Source: Pseudomonas sp. BN417
Lineage (GTDB): Bacteria; Pseudomonadota; Gammaproteobacteria; Pseudomonadales; Pseudomonadaceae
Direction of reading: 5' to 3'
Assembly: GCF_029871205.1 (NCBI RefSeq)
Contig: NZ_SSOJ01000162.1
Coordinates: 140,797 to 204,796 of the forward strand
Length of the DNA: 64,000 nucleotides
Position 1 is the stretch's first letter. Each line of letters starts with the position of its first letter. The notes beneath the pieces were generated by a model. The model saw only the letters and a program-made list of their open reading frames with translations. It was not told the origin of the DNA and did no database searches. The translations under genes were made by a program, and so were the position numbers. Of the stretch, positions 50,788 to 59,737 are shown piece by piece.

Positions 50788-51516
50788 ATGAGCGCCTTCC
50801 GGCCGGGCCTCGCCCCGACCCTGGTGGTGCTGGCGCTGCTGCCTGTACTGCTGGGGCTGGGCGTATGGCAGCTCTCCCGTGCCGAAGAGAAGCGCCAGCT
50901 GCTGGCCGCCGCCGACGCCCGGCGCATCGCCACCCCCGTCGCTGTCGAGCAGCTCGCCGCCAGCCCCGACCCCGGCTACCTGCGTGTGCGCCTGCACGGC
51001 CATTTCGATGCCGGGCACAGCCTGCTACTGGATAGCCGCATCCGCGATGGCAAGGCCGGTGTCGAACTGCTGCAGCCCTTCCAGGACAGCGCCAGCGGCC
51101 AGTGGCTGTTGGTCAACCGCGGCTGGCTGCCCTGGCCGGACCGTCGCCTCGCGCCAGCCTTCAGTACCGCGGACGGCGAACTGGATCTGCTGGCCTGGGC
51201 CTATGTGCCGCCGGGCGCCGCCTTCGAACTCAAGCACCTGGAAGCATCCGGCTGGCCGCAGCTGGTCAACCAGGTGGACGCCGCTGCCCTCTGGCAACAC
51301 CTGGGCCGCAACGGCCTGCCCCTGGAGCTGCGCCTGGAGGAAGGCCCGGCGGGCTATCGGACCGACTGGCCGATCGTCGCCATGGGCCCGGAAAAACATA
51401 TCGGCTACGCCGTGCAGTGGTTCGCCCTGGCGACTGCCCTGCTTGGCCTGTTCATCTACTACGGATTGCGCAAAGGACGGGAGAACGACAATGAACCCAG
51501 CACTCGCCATGCCTGA
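50788..51516 (+). CDS. SURF1-family oxidase assembly protein
   Basis: 242-aa SURF1 (Shy1) homologue that assists haem a insertion into subunit I. Two membrane helices flank a periplasmic domain: N-terminal PTLVVLALLPVLLGLGVWQLSRAEEK and C-terminal IGYAVQWFALATALLGLFIYYGLRK. Conserved family segments are GVWQLSRAEEKR and HIGYAVQWFALA. Start ATG 50788 has a weak ribosome site. It overlaps the next gene by 26 bp. Confidence 0.94.
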   Translation: MSAFRPGLAPTLVVLALLPVLLGLGVWQLSRAEEKRQLLAAADARRIATPVAVEQLAASPDPGYLRVRLHGHFDAGHSLLLDSRIRDGKAGVELLQPFQDSASGQWLLVNRGWLPWPDRRLAPAFSTADGELDLLAWAYVPPGAAFELKHLEASGWPQLVNQVDAAALWQHLGRNGLPLELRLEEGPAGYRTDWPIVAMGPEKHIGYAVQWFALATALLGLFIYYGLRKGRENDNEPSTRHA

Positions 51517-52072
51517 GGCCGCACCGCCGCGCCGCCGCGGGCGCATCCAGCTGCTGCTGATCCTGATGGTGGTGATCGGCCCGATGATGCTCGCCACGGC
51601 CATGTACAAGTTCAGCTTCTGGGTGCCAGAGAGCCGCAGCTACCACGGCGCCCTCATCGGCAATGGCCAGACCGTCGTCGACCTCGGCGTGCAGGACGTG
51701 GTGCCAGGGGAAACCTGGCAACTGCTGGTCACAGCCCCGGCCGGCTGTGCCGAAGACTGCCAGCAACTGGTCTACGTGGCGCGGCAGATCCATATCGGCC
51801 TCGGCCGCGACGCCTCTCGCGCCAACCATGCTCTCGCCGTGACCGAGGTGCCGGCGGACTACGCGGCGAAGCTCCAGCAGGAGTACCCGCAGCTCAAGCG
51901 CCTTGGCCTGGATGGCACCGCCTACGGCAAGGCCACCGAGGACCTGAGCGGAGCCCAGTTGTGGATAGTCGACCCCCACGGCAACCTGGTGCTGCGCTAC
52001 GACGCCACTGCCAAGGGCAAGCAGATCCTCAACGACCTGCGCCACCTGCTGAAGCTTTCCAACATTGGTTGA
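51491..52072 (+). CDS. Membrane-anchored hypothetical protein of the cox cluster
   Basis: 193 aa: a basic cytoplasmic tail (PPRRRGR), one membrane helix (IQLLLILMVVIGPMMLATAMY), then a ~150-residue periplasmic part containing GCAEDCQQLVYVARQIHIGLGRD and LWIVDPHGNLVLRYD. The two cysteines (CAEDC) and the thioredoxin-like order recall Sco/SCO1-type folds, so a redox or copper role in oxidase assembly is possible. It corresponds to PA0111. The start ATG 51491 lies inside the SURF1 gene. Confidence 0.83.
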   Translation: MNPALAMPEAAPPRRRGRIQLLLILMVVIGPMMLATAMYKFSFWVPESRSYHGALIGNGQTVVDLGVQDVVPGETWQLLVTAPAGCAEDCQQLVYVARQIHIGLGRDASRANHALAVTEVPADYAAKLQQEYPQLKRLGLDGTAYGKATEDLSGAQLWIVDPHGNLVLRYDATAKGKQILNDLRHLLKLSNIG

Positions 52073-52109
52073 ACGACCCCTTTCCCCGGAAAGGTGAGGA
52101 GCGGCTGCT

Positions 52110-53195
52110 GTGGATAAGTACAAGAACCGTCCCGGATACCGCCTCGCCCTGTTCGCCACCCTGCTGGCCCTGGTGGTGGTGGCGCTGGGCGCCTATACCC
52201 GTCTGACCCACGCCGGCCTCGGTTGCCCGGACTGGCCCGGCTGCTACGGCTTCATCGGCGTGCCCCAGAGCGAGACCCAGCTGGCCCACGCCGAGGCCAA
52301 CTTCCCCCACGCGCCGGTGGAGGCGGAGAAGGGCTGGAACGAGATGGTCCATCGCTATTTCGCCGGCACCCTCGGCCTGCTCATCCTGGGGCTCGCCATG
52401 CATGCCCTGCGCCGGCGCGGCCAGGACGGCCAGCCGCTGAAACTGCCGCTGCTGCTGCTGGGCGTGGTCATCGCCCAGGCCGCTTTCGGCATGTGGACCG
52501 TGACCCTGCAGCTCTGGCCCCAGGTGGTCACCGCCCACCTGCTCGGCGGCTTCACCACCCTGTCCCTGCTGCTCCTGCTCTGCCTGCGGCTGTCCAACGC
52601 CTTTCCTGCCCTGGAACTGCCGGGGCGCCTGCGCCGCTGGGCGGCGCTGGGGCTGGTGCTGGTAATCGTGCAGATCGCCTTGGGCGGCTGGGTCAGCTCC
52701 AACTACGCCGCGGTGGCCTGCGTCGACCTGCCCACCTGCCACGGCCAGTGGTGGCCGGCAATGGACTTCGCCAACGGCTTCCACCTGACCCAGCACATCG
52801 GGCCGAACTACCTCGGCGGGCAGCTCGACAGCGATGCCCGCACGGCCATCCACATGACCCACCGCCTGGGTGCCCTGGTCGTGGCCCTGGTGCTGCTGAT
52901 GCTCGCCTGGAATCTGCACAGCGTTGGCCTGTCGCGCCTGGCCGGGCTGCTGCTGGCGGCGCTTTGCCTGCAGGTGGGGCTGGGCATCAGCAACGTGATC
53001 TTCCACCTGCCGCTGCCGGTGGCGGTGGCCCATAACGGCGGCGGCGCCCTGCTGCTGCTGGTGCTGGTTTCGGTCAATTACCGGGTGCGCAACCCGGCCC
53101 TTCATGTAGGAGCGAGCTCTGCTCGCGAAAGGGGGCACGCCGAAGGTTCGCGAGCAGAGCTCGCTCCTACGGCACTGACCCCACACGGCAAGTAA
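52110..53195 (+). CDS. ctaA: Haem A synthase CtaA with REP-derived tail
   Basis: Oxidises haem O to haem A in the membrane. 361 aa from GTG 52110, eight predicted helices with the paired haem-binding histidines (ARLTHAGLGCPDWPG, VHRYFAG, TQHIGP..., IHMTHRLG, AVAHNGGGALLL) and the two cysteines of CVDLPTC. The normal protein ends around VNYRVRNPAL (residue 330). Residues 333-354 (from VGASSAR to LAP) are encoded by a perfect REP-like hairpin at 53106-53170, giving a hydrophilic tail unlike the family. The enzyme is probably still functional. Confidence 0.93.
   Translation: MDKYKNRPGYRLALFATLLALVVVALGAYTRLTHAGLGCPDWPGCYGFIGVPQSETQLAHAEANFPHAPVEAEKGWNEMVHRYFAGTLGLLILGLAMHALRRRGQDGQPLKLPLLLLGVVIAQAAFGMWTVTLQLWPQVVTAHLLGGFTTLSLLLLLCLRLSNAFPALELPGRLRRWAALGLVLVIVQIALGGWVSSNYAAVACVDLPTCHGQWWPAMDFANGFHLTQHIGPNYLGGQLDSDARTAIHMTHRLGALVVALVLLMLAWNLHSVGLSRLAGLLLAALCLQVGLGISNVIFHLPLPVAVAHNGGGALLLLVLVSVNYRVRNPALHVGASSARERGHAEGSRAELAPTALTPHGK
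53106..53170. repeat. REP-like perfect hairpin inside the ctaA 3' end
   Basis: Arms 53106-53128 and 53148-53170 are perfectly complementary over 23 nt, beginning GTAGGAGCGAGC and ending GCTCGCTCCTAC. It is the same class as 19728 and 37579 but lies within a coding frame, which it extends without a stop for 22 codons. Confidence 0.92.
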
Positions 53196-53219
53196 CCGGA
53201 TCACCAAGGAGTACACGCC

Positions 53220-54125
53220 ATGGCCACTCTGCTCAGCCAAGGACACAGCCAGGCCCACGCAAGCTGGCGCGACTACCTGGAGCTGACCAAGCCCAAGGTG
53301 GTGGTGCTGATGCTGATCACCTCGCTGGTGGGCATGTTCCTCGCCACCCGCGCCGGGGTGCCCTGGACGGTGCTGTTGTTCGGCAACCTCGGCATCGGCC
53401 TCTGCGCTGGCGCGGCGGCGGCGGTCAACCATGTGGTGGACCGGCGCATCGACTCGATCATGGCGCGCACCCTGAAGCGTCCTGTGGTGAACGGCCGGGT
53501 ATCGCCCGCAATGGCCCTGGCTTTCGCCCTGGTCCTGGCGGTGGCCGGCCAGGCGCTGTTGCTGGCCTACACCAATGAACTCACCGCCTGGCTGACCCTG
53601 GCGTCCCTGGTGGGCTACGCGGTGCTCTACACCGGCTTCCTCAAGCGCGCCACCCCGCAGAACATCGTCATCGGCGGCCTGGCCGGCGCCGCACCGCCGC
53701 TGCTCGGCTGGGTGGCGGTCACCGGCCACCTCAGCGCCGAGCCGCTGCTGCTGGTACTGATCATCTTCGCCTGGACCCCGCCGCACTTCTGGGCACTGGC
53801 CATCCACCGCAAGGAGGAATACGCCAAGGCCGACATCCCCATGCTGCCGGTGACCCATGGCGAGCACTACACCAAGGTGCACATCCTGCTCTACACCCTG
53901 GTGATGTTCGCCGTCAGCCTGCTGCCCTATGCCATCCACATGAGCGGCCTGCTCTACCTGGTCTGCGCCCTGGGCCTGGGTGCGCGCTTCCTGCAGTGGG
54001 CCTGGGTGCTGTACCGTGACAGCAAACCGCACGCGGCGATCAGGACCTTCAAGTACTCTATCGCCTACCTCTTCCTGCTGTTCATCGCCCTGCTGGTGGA
54101 CCATTACCTGTTGTTGACCCTATGA
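53220..54125 (+). CDS. ctaB: Protohaem IX farnesyltransferase (haem O synthase)
   Basis: UbiA-family prenyltransferase that attaches farnesyl to haem B, giving haem O for CtaA. 301 aa with about nine helices and the diphosphate-binding motifs NHVVDRRIDSIMARTLKRP (N-x3-D-x2-D) and the second loop KEEYAKADIPMLPV; also WTPPHFWALAIHRK. It follows ctaA by 24 bp and overlaps the Sco gene by ATGA, forming ctaA-ctaB-sco. Confidence 0.97.
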   Translation: MATLLSQGHSQAHASWRDYLELTKPKVVVLMLITSLVGMFLATRAGVPWTVLLFGNLGIGLCAGAAAAVNHVVDRRIDSIMARTLKRPVVNGRVSPAMALAFALVLAVAGQALLLAYTNELTAWLTLASLVGYAVLYTGFLKRATPQNIVIGGLAGAAPPLLGWVAVTGHLSAEPLLLVLIIFAWTPPHFWALAIHRKEEYAKADIPMLPVTHGEHYTKVHILLYTLVMFAVSLLPYAIHMSGLLYLVCALGLGARFLQWAWVLYRDSKPHAAIRTFKYSIAYLFLLFIALLVDHYLLLTL

Positions 54126-54757
54126 CCAGAATCCAGAAAACCGTCTTCATCCTCGTGGCCTTGGTCGCCGTGGTGCTCGGCCTCACCGTGAACCGGGTTC
54201 TCAATGGCGAGCGTCACGCCGACCCCACTCAGCTGCTCGACGCCGGCATCGTCCTGCTGCCCCAGAGCCGCACCCTGCCGGCGCTGGAAATGGTCGACCA
54301 GAACGGCGCCAAGGTCGCGGTGGACCAGTTCAAGGACAAGTGGAGCCTGGTGTTCTTCGGCTACACCTTCTGCCCGGACATCTGCCCCACCACCCTGGCG
54401 CAGATGCGCGAGCTGAAAGGCCTGCTGCCACAGCAGGCGCAGGACAACCTGCGCTTCGTCTTCGTCAGCGTCGACCCGAACCGCGACACGCCGCAGCAGA
54501 TCAAGCAGTACCTCGGCTACTTCGACCCGACTTTCGTCGGCATCACCGCCGATGAGCCGACCCTGCAGAAGCTGGCCAACGCGGTGAGCATCCCCTTCAT
54601 TCCGGCCGATACCAGCAAGGAGAACTACACCGTGGACCACAGCGGCAACCTGGTGGTCCTGGGCCCGGATGGCACCCAGCGCGGCTTCATCCGCTCGCCG
54701 CTCAACAACCAGAAGCTCAAGGAGCAGCTGCCGGGGCTGGTGGCGCCGAAGAGCTGA
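54122..54757 (+). CDS. SCO1/SenC-family copper chaperone
   Basis: 211-aa periplasmic-facing thioredoxin-fold protein that delivers copper to the CuA centre of CoxB. One N-terminal membrane anchor (VFILVALVAVVLGLTVNRV). The Cu ligands are Cys84 and Cys88 in FCPDICPTTL and His173 in VDHSGNLVV. It is the last gene of the oxidase cluster, ending shortly before a repeat and a bidirectional terminator. Equivalent to PA0114 (senC). Confidence 0.95.
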   Translation: MTRIQKTVFILVALVAVVLGLTVNRVLNGERHADPTQLLDAGIVLLPQSRTLPALEMVDQNGAKVAVDQFKDKWSLVFFGYTFCPDICPTTLAQMRELKGLLPQQAQDNLRFVFVSVDPNRDTPQQIKQYLGYFDPTFVGITADEPTLQKLANAVSIPFIPADTSKENYTVDHSGNLVVLGPDGTQRGFIRSPLNNQKLKEQLPGLVAPKS

Positions 54758-54775
54758 TGCCGCGCGGGCGTACCC

Positions 54776-54850
54776 GTAGGTTGGGCTGAGCTACGCGAAG
54801 CCCAACGAATCCGGCGCACGGACTTTCGCGAATGAATTCGCTCCCACAGA
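54776..54850. repeat. REP-like composite repeat, GTAGGTTGGGCT type
   Basis: GGTTGGGCT (54779-54787) pairs with AGCCCAAC (54799-54806), followed by a second motif TTTCGCGAATGAATTCGCTCCCACAG that matches the end of the 37579 element. It is a mosaic of two repeat classes. Confidence 0.7.
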
Positions 54851-54868
54851 AACGAATTCCGCACCCAT

Positions 54869-54899
54869 AAAAAAGCCCGCTCGATGAGCGGGCTTTTTT
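54869..54899. terminator. Bidirectional terminator between sco and metQ
   Basis: AAAAAAGCCCGCTC pairs with GAGCGGGCTTTTTT around an ATGA-like loop. A- and T-runs on both sides allow termination from either direction for the convergent sco and metQ genes. Confidence 0.9.
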
Positions 54900-54915
54900 C
54901 ATTCAAGCGGAGCGA

Positions 54916-55692
54916 TCAGAACGCCGGCACCACGGCGCCCTTGTACTTCTCCTCGATGAACTTCCTCACCTCGGGGCTGTGCAGGGCGGCGGCCAGTTTC
55001 TGCATGTCGGCGCTGGACTTGTTGTCCTCGCGGGCCACCAGGATGTTCACGTAGGGCGAGTCGCTGCCTTCGATGGCCAGGGCGTCCTTGGTGGGGTTCA
55101 GCTTGGCTTCCAGGGCGTAGTTGGTGTTGATCAGCGCCAGGTCCACCTGGTTCAGCACGCGGGGCAGGGTGGCGGCTTCCAGTTCACGCACCTTGATGCC
55201 CTTCGGGTTCTCGGCGATGTCCTTCGGGGTGGCGGTGATGCTGGTGTTGTCCTTCAGCTTGATCACACCGGCCTTGTCCAGCAGCAGCAGGGCGCGGCCG
55301 CCGTTGGTGGCGTCGTTGGGGATGACCACCTGGGCGCCTTCGGGCAGTTCGGCCAGGGATTTCACCTTGCTGGAATAGGCGCCGAAGGGCTCGATGTGCA
55401 CACCAGCCACGGTTACCAGCTTCACCTTGGTCTGACGGGCCTTGTTGAACTCGTCGAGGTAGGGCTGGTGCTGGAAGAAGTTGGCGTCGAGGCGGCCTTC
55501 TGCGACCTGGATGTTCGGCTGCACATAGTCGGTGAAGACTTTCACCTGCAGGTCCACGCCTTCTTTCGCCAGTTGCGGCTTGATGAACTCGAGGATCTCG
55601 GCGTGGGGCACCGGGGTGGCGGCCACTTTCAGGGTGTCGGCCTGGGCGGAGAGGGCGGTCAGGGCGGCGAAGGCCACCAGCAGTTTCTTCAT
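54916..55692 (-). CDS. metQ: Methionine ABC transporter substrate-binding protein
   Basis: Periplasmic NlpA/MetQ-family binding protein for methionine (or a related amino acid), 258 aa from ATG 55692, which has AAGGAG nearby. Signal peptide MKKLLVAFAALTALSAQA; no lipobox cysteine, unlike E. coli MetQ, so it is probably a free periplasmic protein. Family segments: VAATPVPHAEILEF, DANFFQHQPYLDEFN and DLALINTNYALEA. Third gene of metN-metI-metQ on the minus strand. Confidence 0.94.
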   Translation of the reverse strand: MKKLLVAFAALTALSAQADTLKVAATPVPHAEILEFIKPQLAKEGVDLQVKVFTDYVQPNIQVAEGRLDANFFQHQPYLDEFNKARQTKVKLVTVAGVHIEPFGAYSSKVKSLAELPEGAQVVIPNDATNGGRALLLLDKAGVIKLKDNTSITATPKDIAENPKGIKVRELEAATLPRVLNQVDLALINTNYALEAKLNPTKDALAIEGSDSPYVNILVAREDNKSSADMQKLAAALHSPEVRKFIEEKYKGAVVPAF

Positions 55693-55747
55693 GAGCGGCT
55701 CCTTGTGGGAAGTCATCGGGCCGGCGCGGATGGGCGCAGGCTCCAGG

Positions 55748-56413
55748 TCATTTACGGGAAAAGTGCACCACCAGCTTGTCGCCGATGGTTTGCAGAATCT
55801 GTACGAGCACCAGCAGCAGGATCACTGTGACCACCATCACGTCGGTCTGGAAGCGCTGGTAGCCGAAGCGGATGGCCAGGTCGCCGAGTCCGCCCGCGCC
55901 CACCACGCCGGCCATGGCGGTGTAGGACACCAGGGTGATGGCGGTGACGGTGATGGCGGCATAGATGCCCGGTCGTGCTTCCGGCAGCAGGGCGTTGACG
56001 ATGATCTGCCGGGTGGTGGCGCCCATGGCCTGGGTGGCTTCGAGGATGCCGCGGTCCACTTCGCGCAGTGCGGTTTCCACCAGCCGCGCGAAGAAGGGCG
56101 TGGCGCCCACCACCAGCGGCGGGATCGCGCCGGCAACCCCAAGAGACGTGCCGGTGATGAACACGGTAAAGGGAATCATCACGATCAGCAGGATGATGAA
56201 GGGCAGCGAGCGCAGCACGTTCACCAGCAGCGACAGCAGCCCGTAGACGGCCTTCTGCTCGAACAGCTGGCGCGGACCGGTGAGGAACAGCAGCACGCCC
56301 ATTGGCAGGCCGAGGAGCACGGTGAACAGCAGCGAGCCGCCCAGCATCAGCAGGGTGTCGAGGGTGGCGAGCCAGATTTCGTACCAGTCGATATTGGCGA
56401 GCAGGGCGTCCAT
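55748..56413 (-). CDS. metI: Methionine ABC transporter permease
   Basis: Inner-membrane permease of 221 aa with five to six helices and the EAA-type coupling loop (GILEATQAMGATTRQIIVNALLPEA). Segments such as GGSLLFTVLLGLPMGVLLF and LRSLPFIILLIVMIPFT are typical of MetI. It overlaps metN by one base (TGATG), so expression is coupled. It works as a dimer with MetN2 and MetQ. Confidence 0.95.
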   Translation of the reverse strand: MDALLANIDWYEIWLATLDTLLMLGGSLLFTVLLGLPMGVLLFLTGPRQLFEQKAVYGLLSLLVNVLRSLPFIILLIVMIPFTVFITGTSLGVAGAIPPLVVGATPFFARLVETALREVDRGILEATQAMGATTRQIIVNALLPEARPGIYAAITVTAITLVSYTAMAGVVGAGGLGDLAIRFGYQRFQTDVMVVTVILLLVLVQILQTIGDKLVVHFSRK

Positions 56414-57420
56414 CAGCGCAGGATCTCCAGGTGCACGTCCGCCTCGCGGAAGCAGTTCAGTGCGGCGTCGATATCGCCGCCGGTCAGGGCCAGGGTCAGT
56501 TGGCCGTAGGGCGTGTCCTTGATGCGGTCGATACGCCCGGCGAGGATGCTGTAGTCCACCCCGGTCTGGCGCGCCACGGTGCCCAGCAGCGGGGCGTAGG
56601 TGGCTTCGCCACGGAAGGTCAGGCGCAGGATGCGGCCGGCGACATGGGCGAAGTCATCGCGCTGTTCGCCTTCGTCGACCTGCTCGTCCTCCAGCACGAA
56701 ACGCTGGGTGGTGGGGTGCTGCGGGTGCAGGAAGACATCGGCCACCGGGCCCTGCTCGACAATTACCCCGCCATCCATCACCGCGACGCGGTCGCAGACG
56801 CGGCGGATCACGTCCATCTCGTGGGTGATGAGGACGATGGTGAGGTTCAGCTCGCGGTTGATCTCGGCCAGCAGCTGCAAAACCTGCGCGGTGGTCTGCG
56901 GATCGAGTGCGCTGGTGGCCTCGTCGCAGAGCAGGATCTTCGGCTGGGTGGCCAGGGCGCGGGCGATGCCAACGCGCTGCTTCTGGCCGCCGGAGAGCTG
57001 CGCCGGGTACTTCTTGGCATGGTCGCTGAGGCCGACGCGGGCCAGCAGTTCGGCGACGCGGCGGTCGACTTCGGTGCGGGACAGCTCGCCGGCCAGCTTC
57101 AGCGGCAGGGCGACGTTGTCGGCGACGGTCTTGGACGACAGCAGGTTGAAGTGCTGGAAGATCATCCCGACGCGCTGGCGGAAACGGCGCAGGCCTTCAC
57201 TGTCGAGGGCGGTCACATCCTCACCTTCGATGACGATGCGTCCGCCGGAGGGTTCCTCGAGGCGGTTGATCAGGCGCAGCAGGGTGCTCTTGCCGGCGCC
57301 CGAATGGCCGATCAGGCCGAAGACTTCGCCGCTCTGGATGGCAAGTTCGGTCGGCTGCAGGGCCGGGATTTCGCGGCCTTCGACGCGGTACGCCTTGTGG
57401 ACGTGGTGGAATTCGATCAC
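56413..57420 (-). CDS. metN: Methionine ABC transporter ATPase with NIL domain
   Basis: 335-aa ABC ATPase: Walker [10 protein letters not shown] (about residues 38-46), signature [15 protein letters not shown], Walker [13 protein letters not shown], and an H-loop in LITHEMDV. The C-terminal ~80 residues form the NIL (ACT-like) domain that in MetN binds methionine and inhibits transport. First gene of metNIQ. No S-box or other riboswitch is seen upstream; 164 bp separate it from the lipoprotein gene. Confidence 0.96.
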   Translation of the reverse strand: MIEFHHVHKAYRVEGREIPALQPTELAIQSGEVFGLIGHSGAGKSTLLRLINRLEEPSGGRIVIEGEDVTALDSEGLRRFRQRVGMIFQHFNLLSSKTVADNVALPLKLAGELSRTEVDRRVAELLARVGLSDHAKKYPAQLSGGQKQRVGIARALATQPKILLCDEATSALDPQTTAQVLQLLAEINRELNLTIVLITHEMDVIRRVCDRVAVMDGGVIVEQGPVADVFLHPQHPTTQRFVLEDEQVDEGEQRDDFAHVAGRILRLTFRGEATYAPLLGTVARQTGVDYSILAGRIDRIKDTPYGQLTLALTGGDIDAALNCFREADVHLEILR

Positions 57421-57584
57421 TGCGGAAACCTTGTGGGCTCGTCGTTAGCCGGATCGGCTAAAAACCGGCAAGTTTACCTGCTCGCGTATAGGCGCAGAAA
57501 ATCTTTCTGGACCTATGGCTATAGCCTCAGGGAATAAGCGACAGACGGACTCTGAGCAGTTTAGCTGCCCGCAGGGAACCGGCC

Positions 57585-58013
57585 TCAGGACTGTGGAACC
57601 AGCTCCACGGGAGCTGTTTCGCTGGCGGCCTGGCGTGCCTTGTCGATGGCGCCGTTCAGGCCCTCGGTCAGGGCCGGTGCCTTGGGCGTAAGGCTGCGGG
57701 CATGGCTGAGGGCGGTGGCGGCGCCATTCAGGTCACCTTGCTGCAGGGCGACCTGGCTGCGCTTCAGCCAGGCGTCGGCGAGCTGGCGCTGGTACTGGCC
57801 GATGCGGGCGTCCGCGGCGGACTGGCCTTCCAGGGCCCTGAGCTGAATTTCGGCGTCGGCCAGCTGGCCGCCGGCAAGGGCCTGGTCCAGCTGCTGGAAG
57901 CTGCTGCGCAGGTCGTCCGCTGGCGCTTGGGCGTCTTGCCGCGCGGTCTGGCAGGCGGCAAGCAGCAGGGAAAGCGCGGCAACGGAAAGGCAACGAGTGG
58001 CGAACGGCTTCAT
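57585..58013 (-). CDS. Putative lipoprotein with TPR-like region
   Basis: 142 aa from ATG 58013: lipoprotein signal MKPFATRCLSVAALSLLLAAC with Cys21. The mature part is helical and repeat-like (RSSFQQLDQALAGGQLADAEIQLRALEGQ..., SQVALQQGDLNGAATALSHARSL), suggesting a short TPR. It corresponds to PA5502, between znuB and metN in P. aeruginosa. The role is unknown; position between zinc and methionine uptake operons does not define it. Confidence 0.82.
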   Translation of the reverse strand: MKPFATRCLSVAALSLLLAACQTARQDAQAPADDLRSSFQQLDQALAGGQLADAEIQLRALEGQSAADARIGQYQRQLADAWLKRSQVALQQGDLNGAATALSHARSLTPKAPALTEGLNGAIDKARQAASETAPVELVPQS

Positions 58014-58155
58014 TTCGACAGGTCTCTGATTGCGCAAAAAACGCGCGATTCTACACGGCGGCGCCGATAAGGTCGATTCGGCCACCGAATTGGCCTTTCT
58101 GGAGGCGTTTTCGAACGTTCATTCGAACAAATACCCCCGTCCTGGCCGCGAACGC

Positions 58156-58941
58156 TCAGGCGCGGCGCGGCAGGGCAAAGCTGCAGAGGAACAGGCTGGC
58201 GGCGGAGACCACGATGGAGGGGCCGGCCGGGGTGTCCTTGAACCAGGACAGCGCCAGGCCGGCGCAGACCGCCACCAGGCCCAGCAGGCTGGCGCCCAGC
58301 GCCATCTGCTCCGGGCTGCGGGCGTGACGCTGGGCCGCCGCCGCCGGGATGATCAGCAGGGAGGTGATCAGCAGCACCCCGACTATCTTCATGGCCACGG
58401 CGATGACGATGGCGATCAGCAGCATCAGGCCGAGGCGGATGGCCGCCACCGGCAGGCCTTCCACGCGGGCCAGCTCTTCGTGCACGGTGATCGCCAGCAG
58501 CGGCCGCCACATCCGGATCAGCACCAGCATCACCAGGGCGCTGCCGCCGAGTATCCAGGCGAGGTCCGTGCGGCTCACCGCCAGCAGGTCGCCGAAGAGG
58601 TAGCCCATCAGGTCGATGCGCACTTCGCTCATGAAGCTCAGCACCACCAGTCCGAGGGACAGGGTGCTGTGGGCGAGTATCCCCAGCAGGGTGTCCGAGG
58701 CCAGCGGCTGGCGCTGCTGCAGGGTCACCAGCAGCACGGCGAGCAGCACGCAGCCGACCGTCACGGCCAGCGTCGGGCTGACGTCCAGCATCAGGCCGAG
58801 GGCCACGCCGAGCAGGGCGGCGTGGGACAGGGTGTCGCCGAAATAGGCCATGCGCCGCCAGACCACGAAGGAGCCGAGGGGGCCGGCCACCAGGGCCAGG
58901 GCGAGGCCGGCGAGCAGGGCGTTGAGCAGGAAATCAGCCAT
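58156..58941 (-). CDS. znuB: Zinc ABC transporter permease
   Basis: 261-aa inner-membrane permease of the ABC-3 family for Zn2+ uptake, with about eight helices ([45 protein letters not shown] is the characteristic start, quoted here in pieces below 20 residues: [35 protein letters not shown]). Also [19 protein letters not shown]. It overlaps znuC by 8 bp and is the last gene of zur-znuC-znuB. Confidence 0.96.
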   Translation of the reverse strand: MADFLLNALLAGLALALVAGPLGSFVVWRRMAYFGDTLSHAALLGVALGLMLDVSPTLAVTVGCVLLAVLLVTLQQRQPLASDTLLGILAHSTLSLGLVVLSFMSEVRIDLMGYLFGDLLAVSRTDLAWILGGSALVMLVLIRMWRPLLAITVHEELARVEGLPVAAIRLGLMLLIAIVIAVAMKIVGVLLITSLLIIPAAAAQRHARSPEQMALGASLLGLVAVCAGLALSWFKDTPAGPSIVVSAASLFLCSFALPRRA

Positions 58942-59737
58942 GGTTGCAGTCGGGGCCGTGCTTGTGGACGGGAGTGAAACGAGTGCCGCCGGGGAAGGGC
59001 GGGTTCTTCACCACCTCGCCATGCAGGTCGTGGGCATGGTCGTGATGGTGGTGGTAGACGGCCAGGCTCTTCGCGTCCTGGCCGAACAGCTCGACGAAGG
59101 CCGGGTCGCCGCTGACCTGTTCCGGATGGCCGGAGCAGCAGACGTGGCGGTTCAGGCAGACCACCTGGTCGGTGGTGCTCATCACCAGATGCAGGTCGTG
59201 GGAGACCATCAGCACGCCGCAGCCGTGGCGATCGCGCAGGCGGGTGATCAGGCGGTAGAGCTCGGCCTGACCGGCGACGTCGACGCCCTGCACCGGCTCG
59301 TCCAGCACCAGCAGCTCGGGCTCGCGCAGCAGGGCGCGGGCCAGCAGCACGCGCTGCAGTTCGCCGCCGGAGATGTTCTGCAGCGGACTGTCGATCACCT
59401 GGGTGGCGCCCACTTCGTCCAGGGCCGAGAGCGCCGCCTTGCGGTCCACGCCCGGCACCAGGCGCAGGAAGCGCAGCACGGTGAGCGGCAGGGTGGCGTC
59501 CACCTGGAGCTTCTGCGGCATGTAGCCGATATGCAGGCGCGGCTTGCGCCAGACCTCGCCCTGGTCGGGTTTGAGCAGGCCGAGCACGGTGCGTACCAGG
59601 GTGGTCTTGCCGGCACCGTTGGGGCCGATCAGGGTGACGATCTCCCCGGCCTTCACCGCCAGGCGCACATCCTGCAGCACCGGTTGGCCGGCGAAATCGA
59701 CGCCGACGCCTGCGAGGCGGATCAGGTCATCGCTCAT
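58934..59737 (-). CDS. znuC: Zinc ABC transporter ATPase
   Basis: 267-aa ABC ATPase for zinc import: Walker [10 protein letters not shown], signature [15 protein letters not shown], Walker [13 protein letters not shown] and H-loop [10 protein letters not shown]. The C-terminal ~45 residues are rich in His ([14 protein letters not shown] and [10 protein letters not shown]), a common extension in ZnuC that may sense or store zinc. The start overlaps zur as ATGA, so the regulator and transporter are translated together. Confidence 0.96.
   Translation of the reverse strand: MSDDLIRLAGVGVDFAGQPVLQDVRLAVKAGEIVTLIGPNGAGKTTLVRTVLGLLKPDQGEVWRKPRLHIGYMPQKLQVDATLPLTVLRFLRLVPGVDRKAALSALDEVGATQVIDSPLQNISGGELQRVLLARALLREPELLVLDEPVQGVDVAGQAELYRLITRLRDRHGCGVLMVSHDLHLVMSTTDQVVCLNRHVCCSGHPEQVSGDPAFVELFGQDAKSLAVYHHHHDHAHDLHGEVVKNPPFPGGTRFTPVHKHGPDCNHG

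Noticed and set aside
52029-54104. 691-codon open frame on the minus strand
   Set aside because: It is antisense to ctaA and ctaB and has no recognisable domain.
57421-57584. Possible SAM riboswitch before metN
   Set aside because: No SAM-I/SAM-II core sequence or T-run terminator is seen, and such elements are not usual for this operon in Pseudomonas.
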